From Hydrangea macrophylla (lineage: Eukaryota; Streptophyta; Magnoliopsida; Cornales; Hydrangeaceae), in contig CM066989.1 of NCBI GenBank assembly GCA_033977485.1, positions 98,537,887-98,601,886 on the forward strand: a stretch of DNA of 64,000 nucleotides. Reading direction: 5' to 3'. Position 1 is the stretch's first letter. Each line of letters opens with the position of its first letter. The notes beneath the pieces are model-generated. The model was given only the letters and a program-made list of their open reading frames with translations. It was not told where the DNA came from and ran no database searches. The translations under genes and the position numbers were made by a program. Below, one piece after another: positions 42,759 through 54,421 of this stretch.

Positions 42759-44210
42759 ATAGCAAGAATCAGCACATAAACCCTCTGCAGAACCATGTTT
42801 TATATACGTAAAAAAAAAACCACCACCTAAAATCAGACCTTTACAACCCATCTCATGCCCGAAGGTATAAAACATGCAGTCCATAACAAATACGAAGAAG
42901 TTTTCAAGGACCCCTGATAAACTTTTCTTCACCTCTCTTGATATTTTGAGTTGACAAAGATGGCAAGGTTTATTTTTTCCTCTTTGCTGTCTAGATTTTG
43001 GTAGGCTTTTTTGCTTGCTTCTGCAAGCTCAGTAGTTCTGTTTATTGGTTTTTGGGTAGAATGTATAGAGATTGATTAATTTTTTAATTCTTGGGTGCAC
43101 AGGTTATTTTATTTCAGAAATTTAGGCAAAAGTCTTTAAAAATAACGTACCAAGAGTTTAAAGTTCAATTTAATACTTATGTTGTTAGAAAGTCCCTAAA
43201 AGGTGAAAGTTCACTTAATATTCATGTATGGTTCAGTAAAACTTCACTTAATATTCACATATGAAGAACTTTTCCCTAATCAGGAATTGTAATTGTCTTT
43301 TAACTATAAAATTTTGGGAAGCCAAGCAAGTCATCAAGCATTTGGAGTGAGAATTAACTCTTCATCTTTCATGGAAAGTCCATGAAACTAAATTGGTAGC
43401 CAAACAATCCATTCATCTTTCATGGACAACCCATTCATATTTCAGGGACAGTGCATTTATCTTTCTGAATAAAACATTCAGAGGAAATTTTTTTTTTAAT
43501 TTTTTCTCATAAAACATTCAGAGAAGGCTAAAAGTTTTACTGAAATGGGAGCCCTTACAGCTATTTGGACTATTTCAGCTCATTGAGTTTCATTTCTCTC
43601 AAAATTCAAAGGAGAAAAATAAACCAAACAATTAAACAATGATAATCAAAAAGAAATTTTCCAAAGCCATTTTGAGTTATACTTAAATGGGAGCCACATT
43701 ACATTTATGTAATGTTTCATGTTTCTTGGAAATGACTTTTCAAAAATATACATTTCTGTACCACCAACCGTTGCCACATCCAGGGTCGGCTTTGCCTTAA
43801 AGAAATGTAGGCCACTACCTAAGGCGCCCCCAAAATATAGGACAATTTAAGGGCCCCAAATCCTAAGCATGATTATTAGTAGTGTTAGCTTTTAAGCTCA
43901 AAGGCACCCTTATTGTTTTGCAATTAGTCGATTTTTTACAAATTACAATTAACGATTAATCACTATTAAGCTTTGTTTGGTTCACTGATTTAGTAAGAGA
44001 AACAAAAAGAAAACTTCATTCTCTTGTATTTTTTTTTTGTGTGTTTACTTTCATGCTAAGATATTTTTTTTTGTATTTAAAAATTTACTTATCAATATAT
44101 TTTCTTGTCTTTCATACTTTCTTCAATTTACTTACTCACCAAACAAAGAAAGATATTTTTCATATGGGGCACATAAGACTAACACGATACATAAATCACG
44201 TGTTATAAGT
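42759..44210. other. Intergenic stretch without a recognisable gene
   Basis: AT-rich with no conserved coding. Small local direct repeats are visible: AACTTCACTTAATATTCA-like phrases around 43210-43260 and TTCATCTTTCATGGA around 43365-43440. Confidence 0.4.
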
Positions 44211-44383
44211 ATAACTCTTGGGGCACATAAGAATCTCACATAAACAAGAAACATAAATCACAATGTGTCTATCTCTCTTTTGATGGGGTCCACTGATACT
44301 GTGGGGTCCACAGAGGAGAAAGATAGACACATAAAGTCTATATATCTTGTTTATGTGAGATTCTTATGTAACCCAAAAATTAT
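44211..44383. mobile_element. Foldback MITE-like element (about 170 bp)
   Basis: Two arms pair over nearly their full length: the left arm has CACATAAGAATCTCACATAA and later TGTGTCTATCTCTC, the right arm has TTATGTGAGATTCTTATGTA and later AAAGATAGACACATA. They meet at GGGGTCCAC either side of a short loop near 44297. A partial copy of the left arm start (TGGGGCACATAAG) also occurs at 44165. The target duplication is not clear. Confidence 0.7.
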
Positions 44384-44530
44384 CCATATTTTAATGTCCA
44401 TTGACAAGGAGCAATTCAAGGCCCAAGTCAAACCATTAAAAAAAAGTCCTTCAACCCTACATTTTCTTCACTGCCCATTCAACACACAATTCTCACTCGT
44501 TCTCGTGGGACATTTGGTATGAGACTACGG

Positions 44531-44782
44531 GCATGTTTGGGAATGTATATAACATGATAATGATATGGTTCAGTTCAAGTGTTATTTTCAATCTAATTTT
44601 TATGAGAACCAGAGTTGACCTAATTTGATAAAGAACAAATTTTAAGAATATTTTTGAATTGATCACTAACTCAGTGCAATGAAAGAGAAATTAGCAAACA
44701 ATCAAATAATAGTCAAGTTACTAAAATGTACCGGCTTATTTATAAACTACAAAATCAATTTAATGCCATCGCAAACAGCCCC
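44531..44782. mobile_element. Possible MITE
   Basis: GGGCATGTTTGGGAAT at the left and ATCGCAAACAGCCCC at the right form imperfect inverted termini about 250 bp apart, with TAC on both sides. The sequence between is AT-rich and non-coding. Mismatches in the termini make this tentative. Confidence 0.35.
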
Positions 44783-44991
44783 TACATTTTGAAGAATTAA
44801 TTGTATGTACTCCTCTTAAAACCTGCAGTGTCAAACACGATGAGCAAAATTGATTGTTTTGAGATGTTGGAAATATTGTTTGTTGTGTGTACATACTAAT
44901 TTCAGCCATTAATGTCACTCCTATCAATTCCTAGAAAGACTTGTGGAGCTTAGACTCGGAACAACAGGCGTGTAGAATACTATTTTTTTAA

Positions 44992-47052
44992 GAGGGTGTT
45001 TGGCACATCTTTTGATTTTGCGATTCAACTGCAAAAAATTATTTTTGATTGAAATTTTGGCCAATCTCAAATATCTGCAATTGACTCACTCTTTATATAT
45101 ATATTAATGGCTGAATCACCTAATTTGGTATACCAAACAGTCTTATTATAGCTTTTGGCATTCCAAAATTACTAATGAAATTCAAAAGCTGTTGGCCAAA
45201 TACCCTAGACAAGAAAATTTCAGTCTCAGTCCACCTATTTCATGTAAAATGCTATCATGGAAAACCTGCCACACCCGAGAAGAATCCACGCCGCTGTGGG
45301 TGTGCGGTTTGCTTTTTGTATTCAATGGAGGAAACGAAAAAGGAAAGAAAAACTAGTTTTCTCTTGTTTTCCCTATTCGTGTTACCCTGCATGCTTAAAA
45401 AACTTTAGAAGTTAAAAGTTTTCGAACTATAATTGCATCTTAAAGGAAAATGACTCACAAAACCTCAATCTTTTTAATTTATTTCTCAATTTCTTTTGTG
45501 GGATATTAGGTCATAGACCTCTAAAAATTAAGTGCATTAGCCAAAAACCCACACGATTTGGCCATTTTTTAAAAAGCCCTTCGCTACTTTTATTTTATTT
45601 TATTTTTCCAGCAAAAAGCCCCTTCTAACAGATAAAAATAGATAATATAATATATTCGTAAATAGATAATATTCACGAAAACGATTATAATTTTCTCATT
45701 TGTTGGGCTTTTGCGATGATCTTTTTATTTTTATTTGTATTTTTTGTATTTCATGTATTTATTTGAGATCTACGCATTGGACTTGAAAATTTTACCCAAA
45801 AAAAAGATTAATTATAGCCTAATTTTGAGATTTTATCTGTGTGATAGATAATGTTATTTGTTTTGCAAATAGATAGTATTATCTGTCAACTTTAAACCAT
45901 CATAACTTTCTAAATTCTTGGGCGGTGATTTTATTTTTTTGATTTCCTGTATTTTTTTTTCAAGATATATGCATCTATGGTACTAATTTATGGAAGGAAT
46001 ATGGTTTTATTATATTTATGTGAAAAGAACACAATTTTCCATTTTTGTTTAATTTGTACTTCTTTTCCCCAATATTTCATGGTTAATATTGATCTCGTTT
46101 GATAGATTTCATTTTGCAGATTCCAAAACATCAAATTTTACAAAAAATGAACGGACTTGTAGAACAAAAAGTTACAGAAATTTGAAGTTGTTTAGGTATA
46201 AAAAACCTTATGAGTTAAAGAAAAGTAGCATGTGTTTTAGCTTAAAAGGGTTTTATTTGAGGGGGGCTATGGCCAAAGCTCCCCTATTTTATTTTCTTTC
46301 CTATTAATTTTCTTTACTATTTTCCTTTGAAACCAAAGAAAGAAAATATTTTCGTTAGCCTTTTCTAATTTTTTTCCCTCACTAAATCCATAAATCAAAT
46401 AGGGACCTTAGAAGAATCCGTTGGGTCACTCTTCCTAAGAAATTATTTTCGTTAGCCTTTTTAAAATTTTTTTTTTTCCCTCACTAAATCCATACACCAA
46501 ACAGGAACTTTAGAAGAATCCGTACTTCCTTGGTCACTCTTCGTGCTTCCTTAGTCACTCTTCCTAACCCAGATCAACAAAAATTTCAAGATTTACTTCA
46601 ACCTAAATTGGCCACTCGTATGCTGCCCAATTGACACCAATTCTTTCCTAGCTTCATGGATACATTTAATCAAAGAATTTCACCTCTCAGATCTGCAATG
46701 ATAAAACCAGAAGAGGAAATCAACGTTAACTAATGTAATCCAAATTAATTCTCGTACGAAGATTATTCTTAATTATGCAGCTGAAATAATAATATATTCA
46801 CAAAACATTAGCTTCTGCTTCTGTGATTTTTTAAAAAAATTTTTTTTGGGGGATCTGCTTCTATAATTCAATCACAAAAAAACTGTTTTTTTTGGCAAAA
46901 AGCTGCACGAGGTAGCTTTTAGCCAATTGCAAATTTATGTGATTGACTTATATTTTTTTTTTGCGATCATTTTGTTTGTTAAACAGTTTCACTTCAGCTT
47001 TTGAACTTCCATAATCACTTATGAACTCCAACAGTTATTGCCAAACACCCTC
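44992..47052. mobile_element. Possible Tourist/PIF-Harbinger-like unit or pair of related MITEs
   Basis: GAGGGTGTTTGGCA at 44992 and TGCCAAACACCCTC ending at 47052 are exact inverted termini, each flanked by TAA (44989-44991 and 47053-47055), the 3-bp duplication type of PIF/Harbinger elements. A closer inverted terminus, GCCAAATACCCT, ends at 45206, so a 213-bp MITE (44994-45206) inside a larger composite is an alternative. No transposase is seen. Confidence 0.4.
46349..46545. repeat. 97-bp direct duplication
   Basis: TTCGTTAGCCTTTT followed by a T-run, CCCTCACTAAATCCATA and TTAGAAGAATCCG occurs twice, at 46351 and 46448. Non-coding. Confidence 0.75.
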
Positions 47053-47055
47053 TAA

Positions 47056-47632
47056 GTGTCCTTTACTTCTCAACCATACATCATTTTCTACATTCCCACT
47101 ACTCAAGTCCCCGGCCCTTTTTAGGAATACACAAAATATGATCACATTTAGTCCTACATCTATTTTTACATGGTTCTTATGAAAACCAATATCACACTGG
47201 TTTGATAGAGAACCAAAATTAGGAGTTATTTCAGTTTTAGTACGGACTCCCATGCACACAAAAGTTCATTTGCCAAACACTTGAATTTGTAGAATCAGTT
47301 TATTTTTGAACCACAATTCTAAGCAATCCCTAAACCTCATTCCAAATTCCAATAGGGAATCTTATTTCAGAATTGTGATGGTCTTCTCTCCTTTATTACA
47401 CCCACTAGCTCGTTGAATACGGTATAGAATTTGATTTTACCACTGACCAGGAAATTACATTTGCAATGCCAACATCAAATCCTAAATGTGAAAGCTATTA
47501 GTATCATTATCAATCAATTCAAATAGTGCATCTCATTTTCGGCCCCATAAAAGGATGTGATTGTTATCTAAATTTACATAACGATAGAAATAAACAAAAG
47601 CCTACAAAGTACTCTGCCTTCCAATTCTAGAA
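47056..47632 (+). other. Upstream region of the receptor kinase
   Basis: No ORF of interest. CCCATAAAAGGATG near 47545 is a candidate TATA region about 85 bp before the ATG, in the gene's orientation. No other control site can be named. Confidence 0.3.
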
Positions 47633-50600
47633 ATGAGTTCAGAATTTTACATGCTAGCCACACTTGTGGTGGTCTTGTCCATTACATTCCCAACTATTGC
47701 CTCAACATGTGCCTTTCAAGGTAACGAGACTGATCGTCTTGCATTGCTGGCCTTCCGGTCAGCAATCAACCACGACCCTCTAGGGGCCATGAGTTCGTGG
47801 AACGACTCTGTCCATTTCTGCGAATGGGAAGGCGTTACATGTGGTCGCCGGCACAAGAGAGTCACGGTCTTAAATCTAAACTCGAGAGGCTTAGTTGGTT
47901 ATTTATCTCCTTACATTGGAAACATGAGCTTCATTCGCATGCTAATGCTCTTTAACAACACTCTTCAAGGTGAAATTCCTTCGGAAGTTGGTCGTTTGCT
48001 TAGAATACAACAACTAAGCTTAGGCAACAACTCTTTTGATGGTCCAATTCCAACTAACCTATCTCACTGTTCCAACCTCATATACCTTGGTTTAGGTCAA
48101 AATATGCTGGTTGGAAAGGTTCCAAAGGAGCTCGGCTCTTTGTCGAAGCTCTTGAGTCTCAACATTCACCGGAATAGCTTAAGTGGAGAGATCTCGCCTT
48201 TCATTAGTAATCTGACTTCTTTGATCATAATATCTGCTGCTGGAAATGCTTTTGGAGGAACCATACCAGATGCCTTAGGTGAATTGAAAAGCCTAAGAGA
48301 GCTAGGATTTGGAAGCAATAACCTCTCAGGTATAATCCCTCCTTCCATCTTTAATCTCTCTTCAATTCATAAGCTATCTCTGTCTCGAAATCAACTTCGT
48401 GGTACTATTCCTTCGAACTTTGGTTTAACGCTTCCTCATCTACAAGACTTTCAATTACGACATAACCAATTTTCTGGGACTCTTCCACCCTCATTATCCA
48501 ATGCTTCTAATCTAAATTTTGTCGATTTGGAAGACACCAATTTTAGTGGAAAAATATCAACTCATTTTGGACACCTACAACAACTCTCGATCCTAACTTT
48601 GGGGCGTAACAATTTGGGAAGTGGGGAAGCCGACGACATGGATTTTCTACTCTCTCTTGCTAATTGCAGCAAATTAGAAGTAGTGAGTCTTATAGGTAAC
48701 CAGTTAGGGGGGACATTACCATATCTTACGGGCAATTTTTCAACCCAACTTCGTTTCTTTGGACTTGGTTCAAATAATATAGTTGGAGGCATCCCCGTTA
48801 TGGGTGGGTTATCTTGTCAATTTAAATGTGTTAAGTTTGGAAAATAATCAATTCGATGGCAGCATTCCTTCCAATATCGGCAATCTTCAAAAGGTACAAA
48901 CTTTAACTTTTAGAATCAACAGACTATCTGGGAGAATTCCAAATTCTATAGGAAACCTATCATTGTTGAATGAACTGCACTTGGAGGATAATAGACTACA
49001 AGGAAACACACCCTCAAGTCTCGGAACCTGTCAAGATCTAGTATTGTTAAATCTCTCTCAAAATAACCTCAATGGCACCATACCCAAGGAATTGTTTAAC
49101 ATTCCCACTCTGTCAATTTCACTAAATCTAGCTCGAAACCGGTTGTCTGGATCCTTACCATCAGAGGTAGGCAATTTGAAAAATTTAGGTGAGTTGGATG
49201 TGTCTGAGAATGAATTGTCAGGTGAGATTCCAAGTAGCCTCAGTGGTTGCACTAATCTTGAAAGATTACACTTGGATAAGAACTTCTTTCAAGGGCCCAT
49301 TCCTTCATCTTTCCATTCCATGAGAGGTATTCAAGAACTTGATCTTTCTAATAACAATTTATCTGGGCAAATTCCAGATTTTCTGGAAAATCTTTCATTG
49401 ATGCGTCTAAATTTATCATTTAATAATTTTGAGGGTGAGGTTCCGAGGAAGGGAGTATTTAAAAACGCAAGTGCAATATCAATTATTGGAAATAACAGAC
49501 TTTGTGGGGGCATAGCTGAAATCCAGCTACCCAAATGTGCCATCAAAGAATCACGGAAACAAAAAATGTCTCTGACAGTCATATTGATAATCTCTGTAGT
49601 TTTTGTGCTTGTAGAATTCATGGCATCATCTGTCGTTTTCTATTTATTGAAAAAGAAAAGAAAAGATACGAAGTCATTAGTATCATTGAGAAAGGAACCA
49701 TTCTTGAAGGTGTCCTACGAAATGCTTCTTAAAGCAACTGATGGCTTCTCTTCAACAAATTTGATTGGTATGGGTAGTTTTGGCTCTGTTTATAAAGGAA
49801 TAATCGACCAAGATGGAACCATTGCTGCCATCAAAGTGCTTAACCATCTCCATCAAAGGGCTCTCAAGAGTTTCAAGGCTGAGTGTGAAGCTTTGAGAAG
49901 CACTCGACATCGTAATCTTGTAAAGATCATAACTTCTTGCTCAAGTGTTGATTTTCGAGGTAATGATTTCAAAGCTCTAGTTTATGAGTTCATGCCCAAT
50001 GGTAGTTTGGAGAAATGGTTGCATTCAGGTCTAGAAACAGGTTTTGTGAATGACGAACTTCAAAAACTGAACCTTCTTCAAAGAATTAACATTGCCATTG
50101 ATGTTGCATGTGCACTTGATTATCTTCATCACCATTGTTACAAGCCAATTGTTCATTGTGATTTGAAGCCCAATAATGTTCTTCTAGACTCTGACATGGT
50201 TGCCCATGTTGGAGATTTTGGGTTGGTGAGGTTTCTTCCTGAACTCTCAAATCTATGTCAAAGCAGCTCAATTGGAATAAGGGGAACTATTGGCTATACA
50301 CCTCCAGGTAAAACAAAAGTTACATATAGCCCTTATTTACATGAATATTAGCTTTTCTACATCCTTTCAGAATAGCCCATCTAGAATGGGGCCTGCTTGG
50401 GATAAACTGTAAATCTAGACATCCTGAGTTGAACTTGTTCTAGTGTGCATCGTGTTTTACCCGATACTAGTGTCTTGCGATTGGTGATCATTATATAGGG
50501 TATAACCTACAAGCTAGGGTCTTTGGCTAAGATTTAGAGGGGTCCCATGCCATCAAGAAAATATTTTAGCCTTTTTCTAACCATATAATGTTACCCTTTG

Positions 50601-51092
50601 ATCTCGAGAAAAATAAATTCATTTTTGAATATACTAGTGCAAGATATATAAATAATGTATGCATGATTATCGAGTCTAGTTGGAAAATTTATTTCTTGAA
50701 TCTTGGTATCTTTGGTATAAATTTTTTATATTGCAGAATATGGACTTGGAAGTGAGGTATCGACATATGGGGATGTCTACAGTTATGGAATATTGCTGTT
50801 GGAGATGATGATAGGGAAGAGACCTACCGATCCTATGTTTGAGGAGAGCCTTAACCTTCATAACTTTGCTAGGATGGCCTTTCCAAATCGCGTGATTGAG
50901 ATTGTGGACCCCATACTTGTTCAAACTTATGAAATCAGTAATAATACAGATAATGGCAGTAGAAAGGTAGAGGAGTGTCTTGTTTCCATGGTAAGGATAG
51001 GGTTGGCATGCTCAGTGGAGTGCCCACAAGATCGAATGGACATAAGTATAGTCATCCAGGAGCTCCATTTGACTAGGAACAACCTTCAATGA
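47633..51092 (+). pseudogene. LRR receptor-like serine/threonine kinase, subfamily XII type (EFR/Xa21-like), one frameshift
   Basis: A plasma-membrane pattern-recognition type kinase. From the ATG: signal peptide (residues 1-26, LATLVVVLSITFPTIAST), LRRNT with the cysteine-containing WNDSVHFCEWEGVTCGR motif, about twenty LRRs (NxLxGxIPxxxGxLxxL pattern), a transmembrane helix (about 49570-49650), then the kinase: GMGSFGSVYKG loop, AAIKVL lysine, HCDLKPNNVLLD catalytic loop and VGDFGLVRF. Cys replaces Arg in HCD, so it is a non-RD kinase like those in immune signalling. A GT-AG intron, phase 1 (50308-50736), splits the kinase at GYTPPE, the usual place in this subfamily. The LRR frame shifts by one base near 48800-48808, so translation would stop at 48847. 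A sequencing error is possible because everything else is intact. Confidence 0.9.
50308..50736 (+). other. Intron of the receptor kinase
   Basis: Donor CCAG|GTAAAAC at 50308 and acceptor TATATTGCAG ending at 50736. Joining keeps the frame at a phase-1 glutamate codon in the conserved PPEYG motif. Confidence 0.9.
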
Positions 51093-51630
51093 ACTCATAC
51101 ACCTCCAAATTACTCAGGTGAAAAGCCATTTTAAGATAGTCCTTCCTATTAGCATTTGACTTACATGTTTACTAATGTTTTCCTATTTACAGGGCCCCGA
51201 ATTTTAGAGCTTTCTCAATGTGGTGACAAACGTGCAACATTCAAGAGGTAAATTGCTTGCAGATCCTTGAAGTTTAAAGCTTGTTCAAATATGGAAAAAG
51301 TAGAATCATGTAGAGCTCGTTTGGAAAAATTGTGAGAATAAGAGAGTTTCTTTTGTTAAGGGAATTCTTCTATATAGATTTTTGGAATAGTTGATTATCA
51401 TTTGGTATTATGGGGGAATTCGATATTTTTGTAAACCGACAATTCCACTGGAATGTTTTTCATAAGGTTCGATTCAGATTTTCATAAAAAGCTTTATTTT
51501 GCTGCTTTTAAATTAATTTATTTTTTTTTAGCTTTAATCTAATTTGAATTTTGAAAATGTTGTAATATGTTGGTTCCAAACGACTCAAATGTTCCAATAA
51601 GCAAGATGACATGTTTGTTGATAGCATATA
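51093..51630 (+). other. 3' flank of the receptor kinase
   Basis: No ORF. ATTTACAG|GGCC near 51186-51192 resembles a splice acceptor, and genes of this subfamily often have a 3'-UTR intron, so a further UTR exon here is possible. Confidence 0.35.
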
Positions 51631-51911
51631 TGTTAGGAGTATTTTCAGAAGATTATGACTTAATTTCCAAGTTTTAAGGGTCATAAATTAGGGTGTCAAA
51701 AAGGAAAACGAAAATTATGTTCATTTTACATCTTAGTTTATTAAGATTAGGTTTCCTATTATTTTTTTCCTTTTCGTAGGTACGAAGTTTGACAATATTA
51801 TAAATAAGGTTGTAAACCTCTTATTGGGTGAGCTTTTGGTGATTGAATAAAATTATTAGAGAGAGTATCTCTTTTATTTCCAACTGTTCTTGACATTCTG
51901 AGGAATCAACA
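51631..51911 (+). repeat. Possible short solo LTR, copia-like
   Basis: TGTTAGGAGT at 51631 and GAATCAACA at 51911 give TG...CA ends. Inside, TATAAATAAGGTTGTAAACC (about 51799) followed by GAATAAAATTATTAGAGAGA resembles the TATA to poly(A) part of a small plant LTR. No target duplication is seen, so this is tentative. Confidence 0.35.
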
Positions 51912-52122
51912 GGACATTTGAAGCCAATTCTCAGTGTAAATAATGCAACAAAGAAGCATACGGGTCGGGTACAGGATGAAACTAGCGGAATTAACCCGAC
52001 GGATCAATTTTGCGGCGTTGTTATAAACCCAGAAAGGACCACACAAACTGTTTGCGACTGGACTACCTCTGTGTGCACTCTTAGGCTTTGAACAGGCCGT
52101 GAGAATGCTACTAGAGACACCC
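51912..52122. other. Short unassigned stretch
   Basis: No coding or repeat signal recognised between the possible solo LTR and the LTR of element C. Confidence 0.3.
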
Positions 52123-54421
52123 TATCACACCCTACCTGCCTAGGGCAGATTAGGACACATGTAACAATGCTACAAGCACTCAAACTATACTAATTAGCAA
52201 GGAACATGAATTAGCTATCACAAAAGAACTTTATTGTGACATAATAGCCAAAGACAAAAATGGCCATTTAGAGAATATGACTCAATTTTATATCAAAAGA
52301 TAGCTCTTTGAGTGTCGGTTCCAATGCAAAAAAGGGCATGCAAATATGAGTTTTCTAGAAAGAGTTATGTCCGTTTCCGTAAAGTTGATGGACTGGAAAT
52401 TTTGTGAGCGGATCGATCCTTCCTTTGAGCCTGGATCGATCTGTAATGGTAAATTCTGGCAGAAACCCACCCAAAATGCCCTAATCGATCTGCCCTTTAT
52501 ACCCGGATCGATCCGGTTCTGCAGATGAGGATTCTGTTGCTAAAAACCCCTCTTTTTCAAGTTTAAAACATAACCAAACTCAACCAAACTTCTTGGTACT
52601 TTTGGAAACATCTCAAAACATATTCCAAGCATCCCTAAGCGTTACCAAACATACAAATCATGGATACAAAATCTCTTACGTCAAAACAAGCAATCACACT
52701 CAGTTTGTTTCCAAACAAGCATTTACGCGAAAGCTTTCCAAAAAAGATTTCAACCTTACATAACATTTGTTTATAAAACAAGACTTGTCCCAAAAGTTTT
52801 CAACATACATCCGGATTTTCCGGAATGATCCAAACACAAAAACATACACAAACTGACTAATAACTCGAGGAAATACATGGGATTCTCAAAGAGAAACTCC
52901 ACAACTACCAACTACCATATTACAACATGAGTTTTAGAATTCCTAGAACAATGAGTTACATCTCCAACAAGATTGTAAACATATTTACAAGTACATAACA
53001 TGATTTAACATGTCCAATAGTACCTACCCATCCCCAAACGCACGTCACTTCCTCTCCGAGTATTGCTCCGAACCTGCAGTGGTTGTTATTTACCACAACA
53101 GAAAAGGAAAACGATTTTCTTAAGCATCATGGTTAGTGAGCAATCTAAACATGATTGAATGCTTAACATGTGCAATGGTACAATTTAACACACAATTCAT
53201 ATACATGATCGCTGAACTACCGGTTCGATGATTCATTCAGACCCGAAGACCTTTCCTTGGCCCCGTGGTCACTTCTATTCCTTGGACTTCCATTCTTAAA
53301 CAGATTCTTCTCCTTCTCCTCCCTTATTACTCCCAACAATGAATCATCTCCCAAGTATTCATTGATCACCATATAATCACATAATCACATAAGCACATAA
53401 GCATGGAAATCTCACATATTGACATGTTATTCTCATTATAGCAACTTCATAGCTTCTAAACATGAATTTAACAACTCTAGATATTATTGACACATTCAAC
53501 ACTCTTAAGCACAATGAAATTTTAGTTAGAAAACTCACCTTATCAGAATTCTATCCAAAAAGCCAGAAAATGCTGTATTCCTTGACAGTCCTTGTTCAAT
53601 TTTTCTTCCGGAGTAAATCCTACATGTTTTCAGCAACTGCGTGTCACCGATTAGAACGAACCACAAAATTGTGACGATTAAAACGTAAAAGAAAGGTGTA
53701 GAACTGACCGTCTCACCTCCACGAGTCCGAATACGGATTCAGTTCGCGAATTGGACGTCGGGCGGCGACGGAATAGTGTGAAATGGACGTCGGCGTCTCG
53801 TAATCTCGCCGGCTCTGTTTTTCTCTCTAATTTTTTGTTCACTTTCTATATTGTTTTTTAGAGTTAACATGCTCAAGACACCTCCACACATACATGCAAA
53901 GTGTTGGCAAGGTTTTACTACCTTATTCCATTTACACCCCCGGAATTACTTAAGTTCTTATTATGAAATCCCCCACACATTTCATTAACTACCCAATTAT
54001 CTAAATGGGTGTTTGTCTAAGTCTTGTATGGGTCCCAAACATGGTCCCAAATATTTTGTGAAGTTGCTATCGTACCTACTAATTATGAACCATTTTCAAT
54101 TATGCTCTTATATGGGTATCCAAACTAGTACTAGAAGCTAACATATAACATCGTAATATATAAGAAACTTTAAACACATACTCATTTAATCACATAAAAT
54201 GAATCTAACATGTAAATGAAAATTTCATTATCTGAGCCCTTTACTGGGTCCCAATTCCATACCTATCCCACCTCCCTAGGGACTTTCCAACTGTGTCATT
54301 CACTGAACACTTTTTCCACGGGCGAGTCCAAAGCCTCCCCTTAATCCATCATATACACTAATCATATAAAATTAATGCATATTAACATATTAATTAACCA
54401 TTTTCCCCGGCTATAGGTGTT
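52123..54421 (-). repeat. 3' LTR of element C (Tekay-like, about 2.3 kb)
   Basis: On the minus strand it follows the pol end and a purine tract (AAGGAGGGAGAAAT) and starts CTAACACCTATAGCC, a mutated TGTAACACC-type start. It ends near TAGGGTGTGATA, a mutated GGGGTGTGACA. The length of 2299 bp is close to the 2280 bp of the Tekay-like solo LTR. It holds four GGATCGATCC-type motifs (52410-52515). The boundaries are inferred from terminal similarity because the other LTR is missing. Confidence 0.6.
52405..52516. repeat. ATCGATC motif cluster in element C LTR
   Basis: GGATCGATCC, GGATCGATCTG, TAATCGATCTG and GGATCGATCCGG occur within 110 bp, about one every 30 bp. Confidence 0.75.

Noticed and set aside
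43780..43900. Phrase-like sequence AAGGCGCCCCCAAAATATAGG suggesting an exon
   Set aside because: No open frame, splice context or conserved peptide. Probably a decayed repeat.
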